Source: Gordius sp. MW1 (lineage: Eukaryota; Nematomorpha; Gordioida; Gordea; Gordiidae). From it: DNA of 64,000 nt. The translations under genes and the position numbers were made by a program. Shown piece after piece: positions 34,703-47,000 of this stretch (positions within the stretch are counted from its first letter, which is position 1; each line of letters starts with the position of its first letter). The DNA lies in assembly GCA_964036665.1 (NCBI GenBank), contig OZ038529.1:23384060-23448059 (forward strand), in the 5' to 3' direction. Under the pieces are notes generated by a model, which saw only the letters and a program-made list of their open reading frames with translations, searched no databases and was not told where the DNA came from.

Positions 34703-35839
34703 TAGAGCCCTGCAAAATTGAATTTTATAGGCCCGAGCCCGACCCGAAACTTTTTTTTATTTTTTGCCCGAGCCCGATTTGTTTTTTTCTCTCAGGCCCG
34801 ACCCGAGCCCGGCCCGACTTTTGTAAAAATGTAAATTTGTACCAATTTTATTTCAAAAATTTATTTATAAATATATTAAGTATCGCGAATATTGTGTTAA
34901 AATATGAATAATTATGGTAAATAATTAAAGTGGAGTCTAATTTCTCGGGTTTTAACGAAGTCCTTCTCTCTTCGTAAGCTCGCCCAGCTGTAGAAAAGGC
35001 TCGCTCACTGCTAGCTGATGTAGCAGGTATTGCCAAATACTTTCTAGCCAAATTGCTCAAACAAGGAAATTCACTCTGATGCATCTTCCACCATTCCAAA
35101 ACTTCCATACCATCAATATAATTCGTATTTAAATATTTATGTAATTCATCTTCCTCAGCTTCGTTGTTATATATTCTGGGCTCTTCCCAACTACTAAAAT
35201 CTAAAAATTCTTCCTCCATTATATTATCTAGAAAAACAATAAGTGCTTAATGCAAATTAAAAAATTACCATGCTCGACGGCTATACTAGGCGCAACTGTA
35301 TTAACCGGAGGATTAGCCTTAATCCTTTCCTCCATAATTATTAAATTTCGTATATGATGACAAATGTCATCAAATTCATAGCGAGGCAGCATTATTAAAT
35401 ATCGATACTTTGGATTTAATAATTCGGATAATTTATGAATAATATCAAGTTCAAATTTTGAATTTAAAACGAAAGGGCCTTTTTGGCCAAAGTGTTAAAC
35501 TCTTCGCCAAAAAAGGGTTTTTCAAACATTCGATTAGTCTGTAATTATAGTCAAAGTCATACATAGCATAGATAGACCCACACGGCTAACCAAGAAATTA
35601 ATATGAGGTGGTGGGGGGGGGTAGTAAAATTCTAAATATTTATTTGTAGGGGGATTATCTTGTATTGTAATTATATTTTGGATTAATATTTATTCAAATT
35701 TTTTTTCGGGCTCGAGCCTCGGGTTGGGCTGGCCCATCAGGCCCGACCCAAGCCCGATCAATGTTTTAAAATTTACCCAAGCCCGGCCCAAAACCCCGGC
35801 GGGCCGGGCCGGGCCTCGGACGCCCCGTGCAGGGCTCTA
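34703..35839 (-). mobile_element. hAT element carrying a transposase C-terminus
   Basis: Ends tagagccctgcaaaa and gcagggctcta are inverted repeats with GCCCGA-rich subterminal zones. An exact 8-bp duplication, ctcaagag, flanks it (34695-34702, 35840-35847). At 1137 bp it is too short for a full transposase, but a coherent C-terminal part is present. The paralogous block at about 23246 shows the same site without the element. Confidence 0.9.
34848..35510 (-). pseudogene. hAT transposase, C-terminal dimerisation domain (partial)
   Basis: Two exons on the minus strand. The upstream one (about 35510 to 35269) reads FELDIIHKLSELLNPKYRYL and onward. A 41-bp GT-AG intron (35228-35268) follows. The second (34848-35227) contains WWKMHQSEFPCLSNLARKYL, then AIPATSASSERAFSTAGRAY and EERRTSLKPEKLDSTL, the classic hAT C-terminal signature. 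Splicing is in phase (GAG CAT G|AT AAT). The BED finger and most of the catalytic core are absent because the element is internally deleted. The remaining frame is open, suggesting recent activity. Confidence 0.85.
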
Positions 35840-36724
35840 CTCAAGAGTGACGTTTATATTTCAGAATTTCAAGGCTTGAATTTACAGAGTGTTTTGTGCT
35901 GTTGGTGTTAAACCTCCTCAACAAATTTGAACGAAGAACTATGGCATACTGATGAGCTCCAATAAGAGCGAAAAAGTTATAGGTCTGTTTTTATTTTCGA
36001 GTCACATGTTAAAGGTAAAGATTAATTTAGCCAAATTAGTCTCTAATTTAAAGATTGTCCTAGATGTCATAAAATAGAGTTATTATTTTTTGATTGGAAT
36101 CGTTAACAATATCAAAACCTGATATACCTGTATAGAATTTCCATCTGAGCAGGAGGTATCCTATTATGGAACATTAGTAAGCAATTATGCGGATAAAATA
36201 AAGGACACAAACATACAAAATATCTTTAATATTTTTTACAAGATCTCTGACGTGAGCCACAAGAGCTATAAAGTATTAGTAGCGCATCCTGGGTAAATAT
36301 TTACCACTCATTCGATAGTACATATATAATGCTTTATTTGGTTTTTATTCATGAGAAACATATTTGTAAATTAGTTGTAGCATTTAATCTAGTGTTTTAA
36401 ACCTTAAAAAATTATAAAAATGATTATACAGAATATAAGACTTTTAATTTGATAAATAGGAGTTTTATAAAACAATATAAGCTTATTGATAATAGAGTAG
36501 AAACATGAACACAATAAGAGAAAAGTAGTTGGAGTTGAATCGTATGGTATTAATGACACTATATTTAAAATTACTTTTATTAGTTAATCATAATTTTTTA
36601 ACTATGTGTTTGTAGATATTTTCCCATGCCATAAAATGTTCGTGCGCGACTCGGCGCTGTAATTGCATTTACAGAATTAGATTTTTTAAAGCTAAATGTC
36701 TTGCAATAAAAAATTGTCTTTTAA

Positions 36725-38710
36725 TCAATATAATCTATATATGTAAAAATGCAACTCCGTTTTTTTTGTACTTTAATAACTTCTAAAGTTCTCGACCGAT
36801 TGCCACTAAATTTGGTCAGATTATAACCTTAGCCTCCTAGATGGTTTATATACACTTTTTATCGACCTGCGACAGTTGTAACCCTGTTTTTTGGTAGTGC
36901 TTACCGCCATCTAGTGGACGAGTGATTTAACGTTTTACTTGTTTATCGTTATGGTGCTACTTATTGCCTTAAACTCTTTTCCACGATGGCTTTGTCTTTT
37001 GTGTCTCAAATTTTCACTCAAATACACCCGTTTTTTTACATATAAGCCTGGGACAAATAAATATTTTTGAAACCCTAAAACATCCCCATTTTCTTAAATA
37101 AAAATAACTCGCGCTTTTGTACACATTCTCACGTTTCGTTCTTTTTTCGTATTTTTACGTAGTTTGGTTATGAATATTACAATTACAAAAACAACACTTT
37201 AACGTTAAGATGATAAATGCAGACAATGGTTAACCGACAAACTTAGAATGCAGTGCTATGAGCTATTATTCCTAAAAAATAATGCTTCGACACGATGAAT
37301 ATCATATTTTAAAATGCCGCCAACTATTCCTTCAATACATCGTAGATGTGTATGCCAAAATTGAATCGGAACGTCTGCTCTACATCCGTTTAAATCCGAC
37401 CAAACTTCGCTCAGAAAAATATGTTCAATTGCGAGACGCAGCTCTTAATGACGCTAAGACAATTAATGTTAGGAAACTAACCATTTTGTCCACATCATAT
37501 GCATAATACGCCCATGATTTTATTGCGTATGTTCCTAACTAAGGTCGCAGACCTATTCATTACATTTACATGCAATCCTGCATGGCGCAATGCACATGAG
37601 CTTTTATTTCATTACCAATCACCAGTCGATATGCATGACATCGTAGCACGTGTTTTCCCTCAGAAACTTAAATAAATGAAGAATCTCATTGTTAAGCATA
37701 AGGTCTTTGGCTCTGTGCGTTGGAGGATGTACTCTGTGAAATGGCAAAGAGAGGTTTACTGCATTCCCCCATACACACATATGCCTATATAACAGGATCC
37801 CCTCCAATGAAATTGACGATGTTATATCTGCTGGAATACCTTATCTTAAATAGATAAGGATTTGTGCAAGATTCTTAAGAAAAATATGGAATATGCGTGA
37901 TATATGGTAAAGGCTCAAAGCGATATCCTTGAGGCTTGGTATGCCACACAATTATGGGCAGTAATGGATATCATTTGTACAAAAGAAGATCAATAAAAGA
38001 TTGTGAGAACATGGCACCTATTCGACTTCGCGTCGAGGTGGTAACCGCTGGGCTGTTCCATATTGTCCTCCTCTATCAAAATTATGCAAGGCACACATTA
38101 ATGTTGAATATTGTAATTCAGTTAACAAAGGTAGTTGATAGTTTTTCACGTTCAACCAGGTATCACTGCGTATATAGCGAGTCTTCACATCGATGAATTC
38201 GCTTAGTATCAGGCTGGAAGATATATAAGCAGCAATTAAGCTATATGGCGTATTCTATCTTTTCCTAAACATGTACGCAGTCCTGCTATAGTTCCCTTAG
38301 CTGTACATCTAGAAAATGGGCAACGCGTTTATTTTACAAATGCAAATGTCAACAAAATCCAGATACTATGATAAGAGCGTTCTTCAAGCTGTGTCAACAC
38401 GATGATTTGCGCAAAAACTGCAATATTGCAAAGTTCCTACGTCATGCATATGGAACTCGCGCAGCATGCGATAGGCCGACCATGCACTATTCATCTTGAT
38501 CAAGATAAGTGTTTCTTTCTTCGCATGACGTCCCTGGCCTAACGTGTTTCCAGCATTTAAAAGTGGTCAACGGCCTTGCACATTCTACTTTAAGCAGTGC
38601 ATGCCAAACCATCATTGGTATGAAGGAATTATGACGCGTGCTATAATTCACATCCAAAACAAATTCGTATCTCCTGCTCTCCATGTCCCTCAAATTTTAA
38701 TAAATATAAA
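36725..38710 (+). pseudogene. Decayed Helitron (Rep region)
   Basis: The start tctatatatgtaaaaatgca with ttaataacttctaaagttctcg looks like a Helitron 5' end. The translation then shows FLQYIVDVYAKIESERLLYI and RLNPTKLRSEKYVQLRDA (37330-37440), in frame with LTILSTSY. Shifted frames hold fragments of the Rep domain: SNGYHLYKRRSIKDCEN (about 37955-38010), then FSRSTRYH and VHLENGQRVYFTNANVN (about 38310-38350). Many stops and frameshifts. The helicase domain and the 3' CTRR hairpin end were not found. Frames on the minus strand at 37619 and 38487 are shadows of it. Confidence 0.8.
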
Positions 38711-40589
38711 GCAGACATGACAGAAGAAATCATTTATTAAAATAGTCATGCACATCCTAATATTAACATGGTTAATTGCTAAAACACTACAATGAAACAT
38801 TAATTAATCTTTAAGTTATCGGCTTAGAAATTTAAACAAAGTTTGGACTCAGTTGATGCCTGCACCAAATTGATCTGCTGCTGCTCTATTTGATGTAGAC
38901 TTACATCGTGAACAAAGTTAAATACAACTAGCGTGATCTTTTGTCTTATGAGTGATCTAAGGCTCCTAAGCTAATGCCGCATCAAAAAGCCATCTACGAT
39001 TAGATTTTGCTTGCTGTTAATTTTTTTTATCATATATAACTTTTTTGCTTTCACTATACTCGCGATTATTTCCAGTTAGTTCTAATTTCAACCATATATA
39101 CGAATCAGTTATTTTTTTATAATATATATATTTTGTGAGGATAAGATAAATAAATAAAAAAGTTAAGAATTAAAAATATCTGGAAAACATTTCGCTATGG
39201 CTAATGAATTAAATTTACAGATGATGCTGATTTTCTGTCTTATAAAAACGATTTGCAATTTTTGTTTCCCTATTTTCTTAATAATTTATAAGGCTTGGGG
39301 GCCAAAGATGATAGGGTGGCTGTCGCGGGACAAAAAATTATAGTATTGTTAATTTCAGAGTAATTAAAAATAGAGACTCGGCTGAACACAGGGGATCTTT
39401 GTTGTGATAAGATGGGGCAAATACGTCAGAACATGTATAGTCCCATGCTGAGTCCTTTTTTCTAAGCGCCTATAGTTTGGCCATCGGGTCGTTTGCTATC
39501 TTTACAGAGACCTGTTGGGTTTAAGAACAAAGGGGATAATAGTTATGTATGAGTTTGTTAACCGCGGTATATCAAAGATACCGGGCTTTGTTTAGGGAAT
39601 TATTATAAAGTGAAGAAATGTGTTCAGCAACTATATTTCATCCTAATCTCAGGCCTACAGCGATGGGGATATCGTTGTTGGATAAGAGTAGACCGAGGTT
39701 ACGACTTGGGAAAGCTTCGGGTCATTCGTGACCTGAGCGTTGAGCTGCTCCTAGGCGCTGGAAATTTCTCTGCCGAAGCGCCATTAATAAGAGACAGCAC
39801 TCGGACAGGGGGCCATTCCAACACTTTTTTTATTTCAGGGGTTTGAGTAGATTGTAAATATTCATTAAACCAAATTTGAAGGTGCTTTCCTACTATCTCT
39901 TCAATAATTACTGTAGAATTTAAGCTACGACCATACATTACTATACACGCTATACTAAATTTTTCTCGGCATTGTCAAACATTATCATTTACTTTTATAT
40001 ATTTTTAATTTATAAACACTTTTGTCACCCAATTATGCTCATTATCCCTATACATCGCTACCTAATAAATATTTAAAACTGTTATAAATCTATTTAATAA
40101 ATAATAAATATGCCTTCTCCTATTAAGTTAATATTTATTTGCACGATATAAAAAAATATATTTTTTCCACCTTAAACTCTCTTTCAATTGACCCAAATTC
40201 TATCATATATTTTCTATTAATAAGTACCAATTATTTAGCCAAATAAAAATTAAGCCAAAGCAACGCTTGGCCGGCCACAGCTAGCATATAATAAAGTCTT
40301 ACTTAAGCTCCTCTACATTCCTTTTGAGTTACATAGGCTGTACTTTATATCTTTAAATATATAACGCAAATAAAATTTACGAGAAGACCAGTTCTGAAAA
40401 ATATTCTTCACCAATTTAAATATATTAAAATTTGAGACAAGCTATGAGGCTACAACGTAAGAAATAAACATACACACGTTGCTCTTTTAGGCAACGTTTA
40501 GGAAGCAATATTTACACGACAGTTTGGTTCTTACACATATAGTTTACATTTATACATATCATTTATATAGATTTTAAACAAATTATACG
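38711..40589. other. No gene recognised
   Basis: Overlapping open frames at 39610-39846 (+) and 39699-39938 (-) come from a locally less A+T-rich stretch; neither shows a known motif. The last about 250 bp (from 40340) matches 23650-23870, downstream of receptor 1, so this is where the duplicated block resumes after the insertions. Confidence 0.45.
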
Positions 40590-41777
40590 CTATGTTTTAC
40601 AAGAACAATAGGTTCGGACAAAATGGTGATAATATTGTGCAAAAACACTAAATAAACCTTTAATTTGCTTTAGTATGCGTCTGTCTAATAATATAGAGAT
40701 ATAGATGATAGTCATAAAGAAGAACAATTCTAAATTGCTTCCAGCTTCAATCAGCCTATCCACATGAATATGGGTTGAAGAACGTATATTTTCCAAATGT
40801 TGTCGGTTAATCACCACTATGATGGCTGGGATTTGACAGAAGCAGTAAAGTGCAAAAAATATTATTGATGAGATATTAGTAAACAATACTCTTCTACTAC
40901 CTAATCCAGTTATTTTAACGTTATAATCATTTGCAATTACAGATGTATCTTGAGCTCTTGAATTAGCGGTTAGATCCCCTTGAGGAACATTGGTGGTTGA
41001 AGGATCCGGAGGGCCTGTTTGTTTAGATATCGGTGTAGGTGCAATTTTGGAGTGATGTTTAAAAAACAAAATCATATATCTCGAGATATATATACCGAAA
41101 TACATGACAAATAGACCTGGTATGACGGAAGTCAATATCTCGCGGAATAAATCATAATAAAATAGCCACATAGGCTCATGCTCTTTATACATATAGTACA
41201 CTATGACAGGCTTATAATCAACATTTGACTCGTTGTGCAGGGGTTGTGATAAAATACAAGCTTGAACTGAGAACCAAACGTAACTAGAAGAACACAGAAA
41301 TAAAACAAATATCATATAAAATGCAGGGATAGTCCGGAAGAAAAAGCTATTTTGATATTTTTTCTGTTCGAACGGGTACTTCAATCTCATATAACGATCC
41401 CACAGTAGGAGAGTAAAAGCAAATATGGCAGCTTTGGAGCTAGCTTTTGAAAATATGAAATTGTAGTGGGAAATATAATTGATCCATTTGAAAGCGATGG
41501 TGTAATAGGTTGATAGTATGTACCGTATTTTCTCGGTTAACCATAAAGTATAGAATATTGAATAAATTAAGGTATAAACGGCAACATATTTGAGATACAA
41601 GTCGTTTAAGCTATTCCTGTCTGCGATGCGATTCAAAAAGTACAAACTCATAGAGGCCCCCAGGTAGGTAAAGAAGAGTATGTTAGGACCAATAATTAAT
41701 TTATAAACTGATCCAAAATGCCAGCCCCAAGGAATATCTGGAAAGCAGTTTTTGAAATCGTTTACCGTTGAATTCAT
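40590..41777 (-). CDS. Rhodopsin-like 7TM receptor 2 (single exon)
   Basis: 395 aa, intronless, close paralogue of receptor 1. Same seven segments: LLLWDRYMRLKYP at the end of TM3, FALYCFCQIPAIIVV in TM6 and LELFFFMTIIYISILL in TM7. It likewise lacks the TM3 cysteine and NPxxY. The third intracellular loop is 10 or so residues shorter than in receptor 1 (SKQTGPPDPSTTNVPQ against SKQTSTLAIDPLTIKIPQ). That is where the two copies differ most. The C-terminus reads TYCSCKT and, unlike receptor 1, no SINE lies next to the stop, so this shows the ancestral arrangement. Upstream sequence is shared with receptor 1. Start: first Met (MNSTVND). It lies 0.5 kb from receptor 3 in the same direction. Confidence 0.85.
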   Translation of the reverse strand: MNSTVNDFKNCFPDIPWGWHFGSVYKLIIGPNILFFTYLGASMSLYFLNRIADRNSLNDLYLKYVAVYTLIYSIFYTLWLTEKIRYILSTYYTIAFKWINYISHYNFIFSKASSKAAIFAFTLLLWDRYMRLKYPFEQKKYQNSFFFRTIPAFYMIFVLFLCSSSYVWFSVQACILSQPLHNESNVDYKPVIVYYMYKEHEPMWLFYYDLFREILTSVIPGLFVMYFGIYISRYMILFFKHHSKIAPTPISKQTGPPDPSTTNVPQGDLTANSRAQDTSVIANDYNVKITGLGSRRVLFTNISSIIFFALYCFCQIPAIIVVINRQHLENIRSSTHIHVDRLIEAGSNLELFFFMTIIYISILLDRRILKQIKGLFSVFAQYYHHFVRTYCSCKT

Positions 41778-42278
41778 AACTTATAGCGAACGCTCAATAA
41801 ACACTGTTATAATCTACCTATTAGGATATTATATATAGAAGGATTTGGCACATAGTTGATAATACTCTCCCTAGTCCATTATCTATAATCGTTTTACAAA
41901 ACATAAATTGGAGTGTGAGTGTATTTATAAATTTTGTGGATCCATTATATTACTAGCTTTTATACTAAGAGGATTAGGCTTTCAATTATGATAGAGTAAG
42001 GTCAAACCACACCCTTAAAAGACCTCGTTAAATCATTTATATTTATCATTGTATGATAAAAATATAACTCATCCCCACGCCAACGCCTACTCAAGTAATT
42101 GGGGGTGGATCTGATCATCTTAAATGCAATACCTTATTATAGCTTAAATCTCAGACATCCAGCTTTATTCGACATTTTTATAAATATGTTATTGTTTAAA
42201 ATTATTTAGTATTAAATGAATGACAAATTTGCACATCTTTCATGAGTAATATAATAAAAAATTGTCGCGATATATTAG

Positions 42279-43472
42279 TTATCGATTTATTGGTGAGATT
42301 TTTGTCTTGTTGTTCCATGATCTGATCTGTTTTAGCATGCGTCGATCTAGTCCTATAGAGATTAGCATAATAGACATAAAAAAGAATAATTCGAGGTTAT
42401 GACCCGAATCCATGAGGTAATGAACATTAATTTTGGAGTATGCCTTTATGTCATACAAATGTTGACGCCATATAACAGTAATGGTGCTAGGAATTTTGCA
42501 CAAACAATATAGGATAAAAAATATTAATGAAGACACATTGATTAGAATATCTTGATATATTATTCTTCTATAGTTGGTCCCAATTATGGGAAAAGGCTCT
42601 GTGCTTGGTAGAGGATTTCTCGTGTTATTAACAAATGCTGATGATCTATTTGATGTCGATGCATTGTTAGTGTATCTGATTGGATTGCGACGTTTATAAA
42701 ACTTCCATAAATCCATAGTGATGTAAACGCCGAAATACAAGATTAAAAACCCAGGTATGACAGATAATATAGTTTCGCGCATAATGTCAAACCAATAAAC
42801 CCAATAGGGTTCACGATTTTGATAAACGTAATATACCATGTGAAGTTTAGATTGTTCTGAGCTTCGATTAAGAACTTCCCAAGGATCAGGGTTTTGAATA
42901 AACCTAAATGTTCGAGAATCATTGTTAACTTGTGTAAAGTTGAGTATACACGTTTCCAGAGAAAACCAAGTATAACTAGACGAGCACAATAAAGTAGCTA
43001 TTATCCAATAGAAAAGGGGAACTATGCGAAGAATATTTGAACGTTCCATTTGGCCATGTTTAAAGGGATGCCTAAGGGCAATGTAGCGATCCATTAACAA
43101 AAGGCACAGCGAAAAAACGCAAGATTTTGAACTTGATTTCATGAATATGAGGTGGTAATGGGCCAAAAAATTAATCCACGCCCATGAATAACTGAACTTA
43201 GAGAAATATAGCCAACGAAATTCCTCCGATAACCAGATGGTGTAAAAGAAGCAAAACATCAAACTAAAAGAAGCGATGTATTTTAAGTATAAATCGTTAA
43301 GCGACCTTTCGTTTTTTATTTTATATAGCAGTATAAATCCTGAAATGTTCCCAAAATAGGTCAAGAACAAAAGAATCGGTCCGATGAATAAAATGTAAAT
43401 TGCATTGAAATCCCAAACCCAGGCGTCAGGTTTAGTTAGTTTACAAGGGGGCACCTTATTTAAAATATCCAT
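42279..43472 (-). CDS. Rhodopsin-like 7TM receptor 3 (diverged, single exon)
   Basis: 397 aa, intronless, same architecture as receptors 1 and 2 but much diverged. TM3 ends LLLMDRYIALRHPFK, a standard DRY box with a following proline. TM4 is followed by CSSSYTWFSLETCIL, TM6 has FFILYCLCKIPSTITV and TM7 LELFFFMSIMLISIGL. No cysteine at the extracellular start of TM3, and NPxxY is again missing. The block NLELFFFM is identical in all three, so it must matter in this family. A long second extracellular loop (about residues 180-215) precedes YYVYQNREPYWVYW, the same pattern as YYIYKEHEPLWLFY in receptor 1. Likely a peptide-receptor-like orphan; the ligand cannot be inferred. The older tandem duplication with receptor 2 precedes the segmental one. 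Confidence 0.85.
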   Translation of the reverse strand: MDILNKVPPCKLTKPDAWVWDFNAIYILFIGPILLFLTYFGNISGFILLYKIKNERSLNDLYLKYIASFSLMFCFFYTIWLSEEFRWLYFSKFSYSWAWINFLAHYHLIFMKSSSKSCVFSLCLLLMDRYIALRHPFKHGQMERSNILRIVPLFYWIIATLLCSSSYTWFSLETCILNFTQVNNDSRTFRFIQNPDPWEVLNRSSEQSKLHMVYYVYQNREPYWVYWFDIMRETILSVIPGFLILYFGVYITMDLWKFYKRRNPIRYTNNASTSNRSSAFVNNTRNPLPSTEPFPIIGTNYRRIIYQDILINVSSLIFFILYCLCKIPSTITVIWRQHLYDIKAYSKINVHYLMDSGHNLELFFFMSIMLISIGLDRRMLKQIRSWNNKTKISPINR

Positions 43473-44002
43473 CTTACGAATTGCAAATACCTATTTTAAA
43501 CTCAGTAGGTGTAGTTTTGCCACGTTTAGATATAGATAATTAATTATTGCTTGCATCCAATCATATCTTCGCATTTTTAATTGATCAGCCCGATAATATT
43601 TTGAAGGAATTATTATTGTACTTAAAAATATTATTCCCTTTGACCTTGACCATATATGCATAAAGCCGATTAACCAATGCCCTCCAATTAATTTGCAAAG
43701 GTAAGCTTTTACTGTTAATCTGAGCCAAGAAAGATAAAACCATTTGTATAGCCTTTACATTTGATAGTTACTTATGAATAATTAAAATTTTATTTTTTGG
43801 CAACTTAATAGATTATTATTTTGTCGCCATTATTTATTATTTAACATCTAAGATTGATAATACAATTATGTATTTTCATTTAAAAACATCTATTATACTA
43901 CAACTTAACATAGAAATAATAGCTAGTTTTACAACTCAATGCGTTTACTATCAATGTCTTTTTAGAAATAAATATATGTATAACTATTAGTACTCATAAT
44001 TT
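43473..44002. other. Intergenic, no gene seen
   Basis: A+T-rich spacer between receptor 3 (its start side) and the stop codon of the zinc-finger gene. Confidence 0.5.
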
Positions 44003-47000
44003 CTAATCTCTTTTTCGTCCACATTCTGCGCAAAATTTGGATTGTATAGATGGGTACTTAGCTCTACATCCTCCACACTTTCTCCTTACTATTTGCTCTT
44101 TCCCTTGATCAATACTTTCTTCACGGCTTTTTCTTACTTTGTCTCCATACAATGTACCTCGATTCTTATTAAGCTTAATTCCATTATTTTTCGCACTGGT
44201 ATGAGGAATGTCTTGGTCAACAGTAATATTTCGCTTAGACGCTAACTTGATTGGACGACTGTAAATAGTTTCATCGTTGATATATCTACCATCCTTAAGT
44301 CCTTTTGACAGGGGCGGTCTAAAATGGTTGTCGTTGAAATTAAAGTGCCATCAATTAATAACTCGTTATATATATATTATCAAGGTTTAGAGAGATGACA
44401 TATAAGTCTTAATGTATTTCCTCACTTTTTATATCGATTTCTTGGGATAGCATATCCATTAGAGTCTACCTCTCTTTCCTCTTCGTGATCACTCGATGAA
44501 ATATAAAATTTATGATTCACGCGGTGGCTCTGCCTTGCTCGAGCTTTGACATCCGATTGTTGCTAAAGATATTAGATATTATGATATGAGTGCGTTAAAG
44601 GAGCGAGTCTATTACAAAATGAGGATCAATACATTTTAATTTATATATTGATTACCTATTAATCCCCAAATCCTATAGAGTATGATATAAAATGATATTT
44701 TAACTATAAAGGCGTTAAGTTTAAATTCCAAATCAATTTTTTGGTAACTACAAACTTTAATTATTTAATGTAAAACTTACTAATCAAAACTGACGAAGTT
44801 AATACCTCCTGGATCAAAACCATTATATTTAACATGTTTAATAAATAAAAACACTTTATCATTTATTATTTCTTTGATAAAAATAAACTCTCTATAGCTG
44901 TTTGTCAAACTTGATTATCAGCTTTTTCAGAAGAGGGGTGACGCTTAGGCCTGATAGCCGTGTGACGAAATGATATATTTTACATTATTTGAAATAAAGT
45001 GCCATAGTGAAATTTGAACCGAAAGCTCTTGTTTTAAAGACAAGGTCCACACCAACTGCGCCCCCACGCCCCTTATTTTTCTATGCAACAGCATAGATTA
45101 TCTTACATATAAAATACCGCATTTAATAAATAGGTAAAATATAACGGCTAACTCCAACATATCCCGCAGTAGCTAGCGTGTCGCGTATATTCTTCAGCCA
45201 TAAGGTATTTTGTTGGATGTGCATCAAGTGATTGTTTCTATTGGTACAAGGATCATAGTATCTCGTTTTCACTTCAACCTTCTTCCTATAACATATTTAT
45301 CATCTTATAGAAAATTTTATACTTTTCTAAACATATGACTAGTCCAAAAACCATCGTTAATATTAATTGTAGCCTCAGATAAAATTATGTATATTATTTT
45401 ATTAAAAGCTATGTCAAATTACAAGTTTTTAAATATAAATTTAAATGATTTAGAAAATATATATTTCTAAAAATTTATAATCATAGACAAATAGATTGCT
45501 CAATTCTTATGTATTTAAGCATCTATTGTAAAAAACGACCGCCTCCTTGTAAATAACGGTAATCATTATGTCGATATGGATTTAGATCAAGAATCTTTGA
45601 TATTATAATATTAATTTATATCCATCGCAAAATGCACCCATAATTTAAAATGTCGATGGTGCTATAAAGGTTAATTTTAATTATATAGTGTCCTAAATGA
45701 TTTGTAATTTCCAATAGCTGCTTGTCACACTAAGGTGGTAAACTTCTTTAGATATTTAAATGAGGGGTGATGCTCGGCTATCCAGCCTCACAGCCCTGTT
45801 GACGTTGTGATATATTAAACATCTTTTGAAAGAATGTGCCACAACGGGATTTGAACCCGCGAGCTCTTATTTTAAGACAAGCGCCTATCTTAAATGGTTT
45901 CTTACGCATAGCTAAAGTTTTTAGCATTTTCCTAACCAGTGACCACCTCAATTATGTTAAAAATGGATGTCAAATTTTGCAACCGTTTTATAAAGTATCA
46001 TGCTATTGGTTTATGATAAAAAAATTTAATTTTCAAGTCATTATAAAAACTGCATTAATAATATACTATGGAACATACTTGGATTTGTAATTATCGGGTA
46101 TCCTCAAAATTCCATCTTCAACCTCTAATGGAACGCTACTACTTAGATTTGACGTGTTAACTAAAAAATATTTTGCAATTTTTACGATGAGAATCTAATA
46201 CGTTTGCAGATATTATATTGATGATATATAAACAATTTAACGTAAACAAAATATTAGAAAATTTAAAATGCCAGATTCAATTCTTAAACAGTTTTTCTTA
46301 ATTAGATGAAATATACATAGTATATATACATATGTTTTGCTTTAGTTAATACTCTTCATTTCACAACTGATTTAAATGTTATACCTTCGTCTATCTCTAC
46401 CTCTGACGCGTTACTACTTCCTGTCTCTTCGCTATTAAATGACGTGTCATGAAAGTTGACATTTTTCTTTCCGTACTTAGTTTTGGATATTTTTAATTTA
46501 CTCTAAAACAGATGATGAAGCATTAGCTTTAAAAAAACATCTAGAAATATAATTGGGCTTGTATAAGTAGTCTAACATTGATTTTACCATTTTATTTGTA
46601 ATGTAATTTTCGTGTTGATTTTGATATTTTTGATACTTTACGTACTTCTCGTATTTACCCTTCTCTTTGCAGTTAAGTACATGACTTTCGATATTCTTCA
46701 AAGGCAAATTGGCTGTGCAATATGGGCATTCTTTAAAATGATTAGGATCGGAGAATATTTTTAAATACTTATAGTCGGTTTTTGAGTGACAAATCCTTTG
46801 GCCTTTTCTTTAAGCGATCGCGGATTGTACCTACTCATTGGCTTAGTGTAACCATATCTAGCCTGTGGACTTTCATAAACATCATCCTAGCATAAAATTT
46901 TCAGCTCATAAAACAAACTTATAGGTATAACTATTTAAAAAATTATTTAACAATTTAAAACAATATCATTATTATTTTAAACTCATATAATAGCGATTAC

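Noticed and set aside
39610..39938. Two overlapping frames of 78 and 79 codons
   Set aside because: Opposite-strand shadows of each other without recognisable domains.
45836..45889. tRNA gene on the minus strand (good B box)
   Set aside because: The A box is missing and the following body is shared with three other SINE copies.
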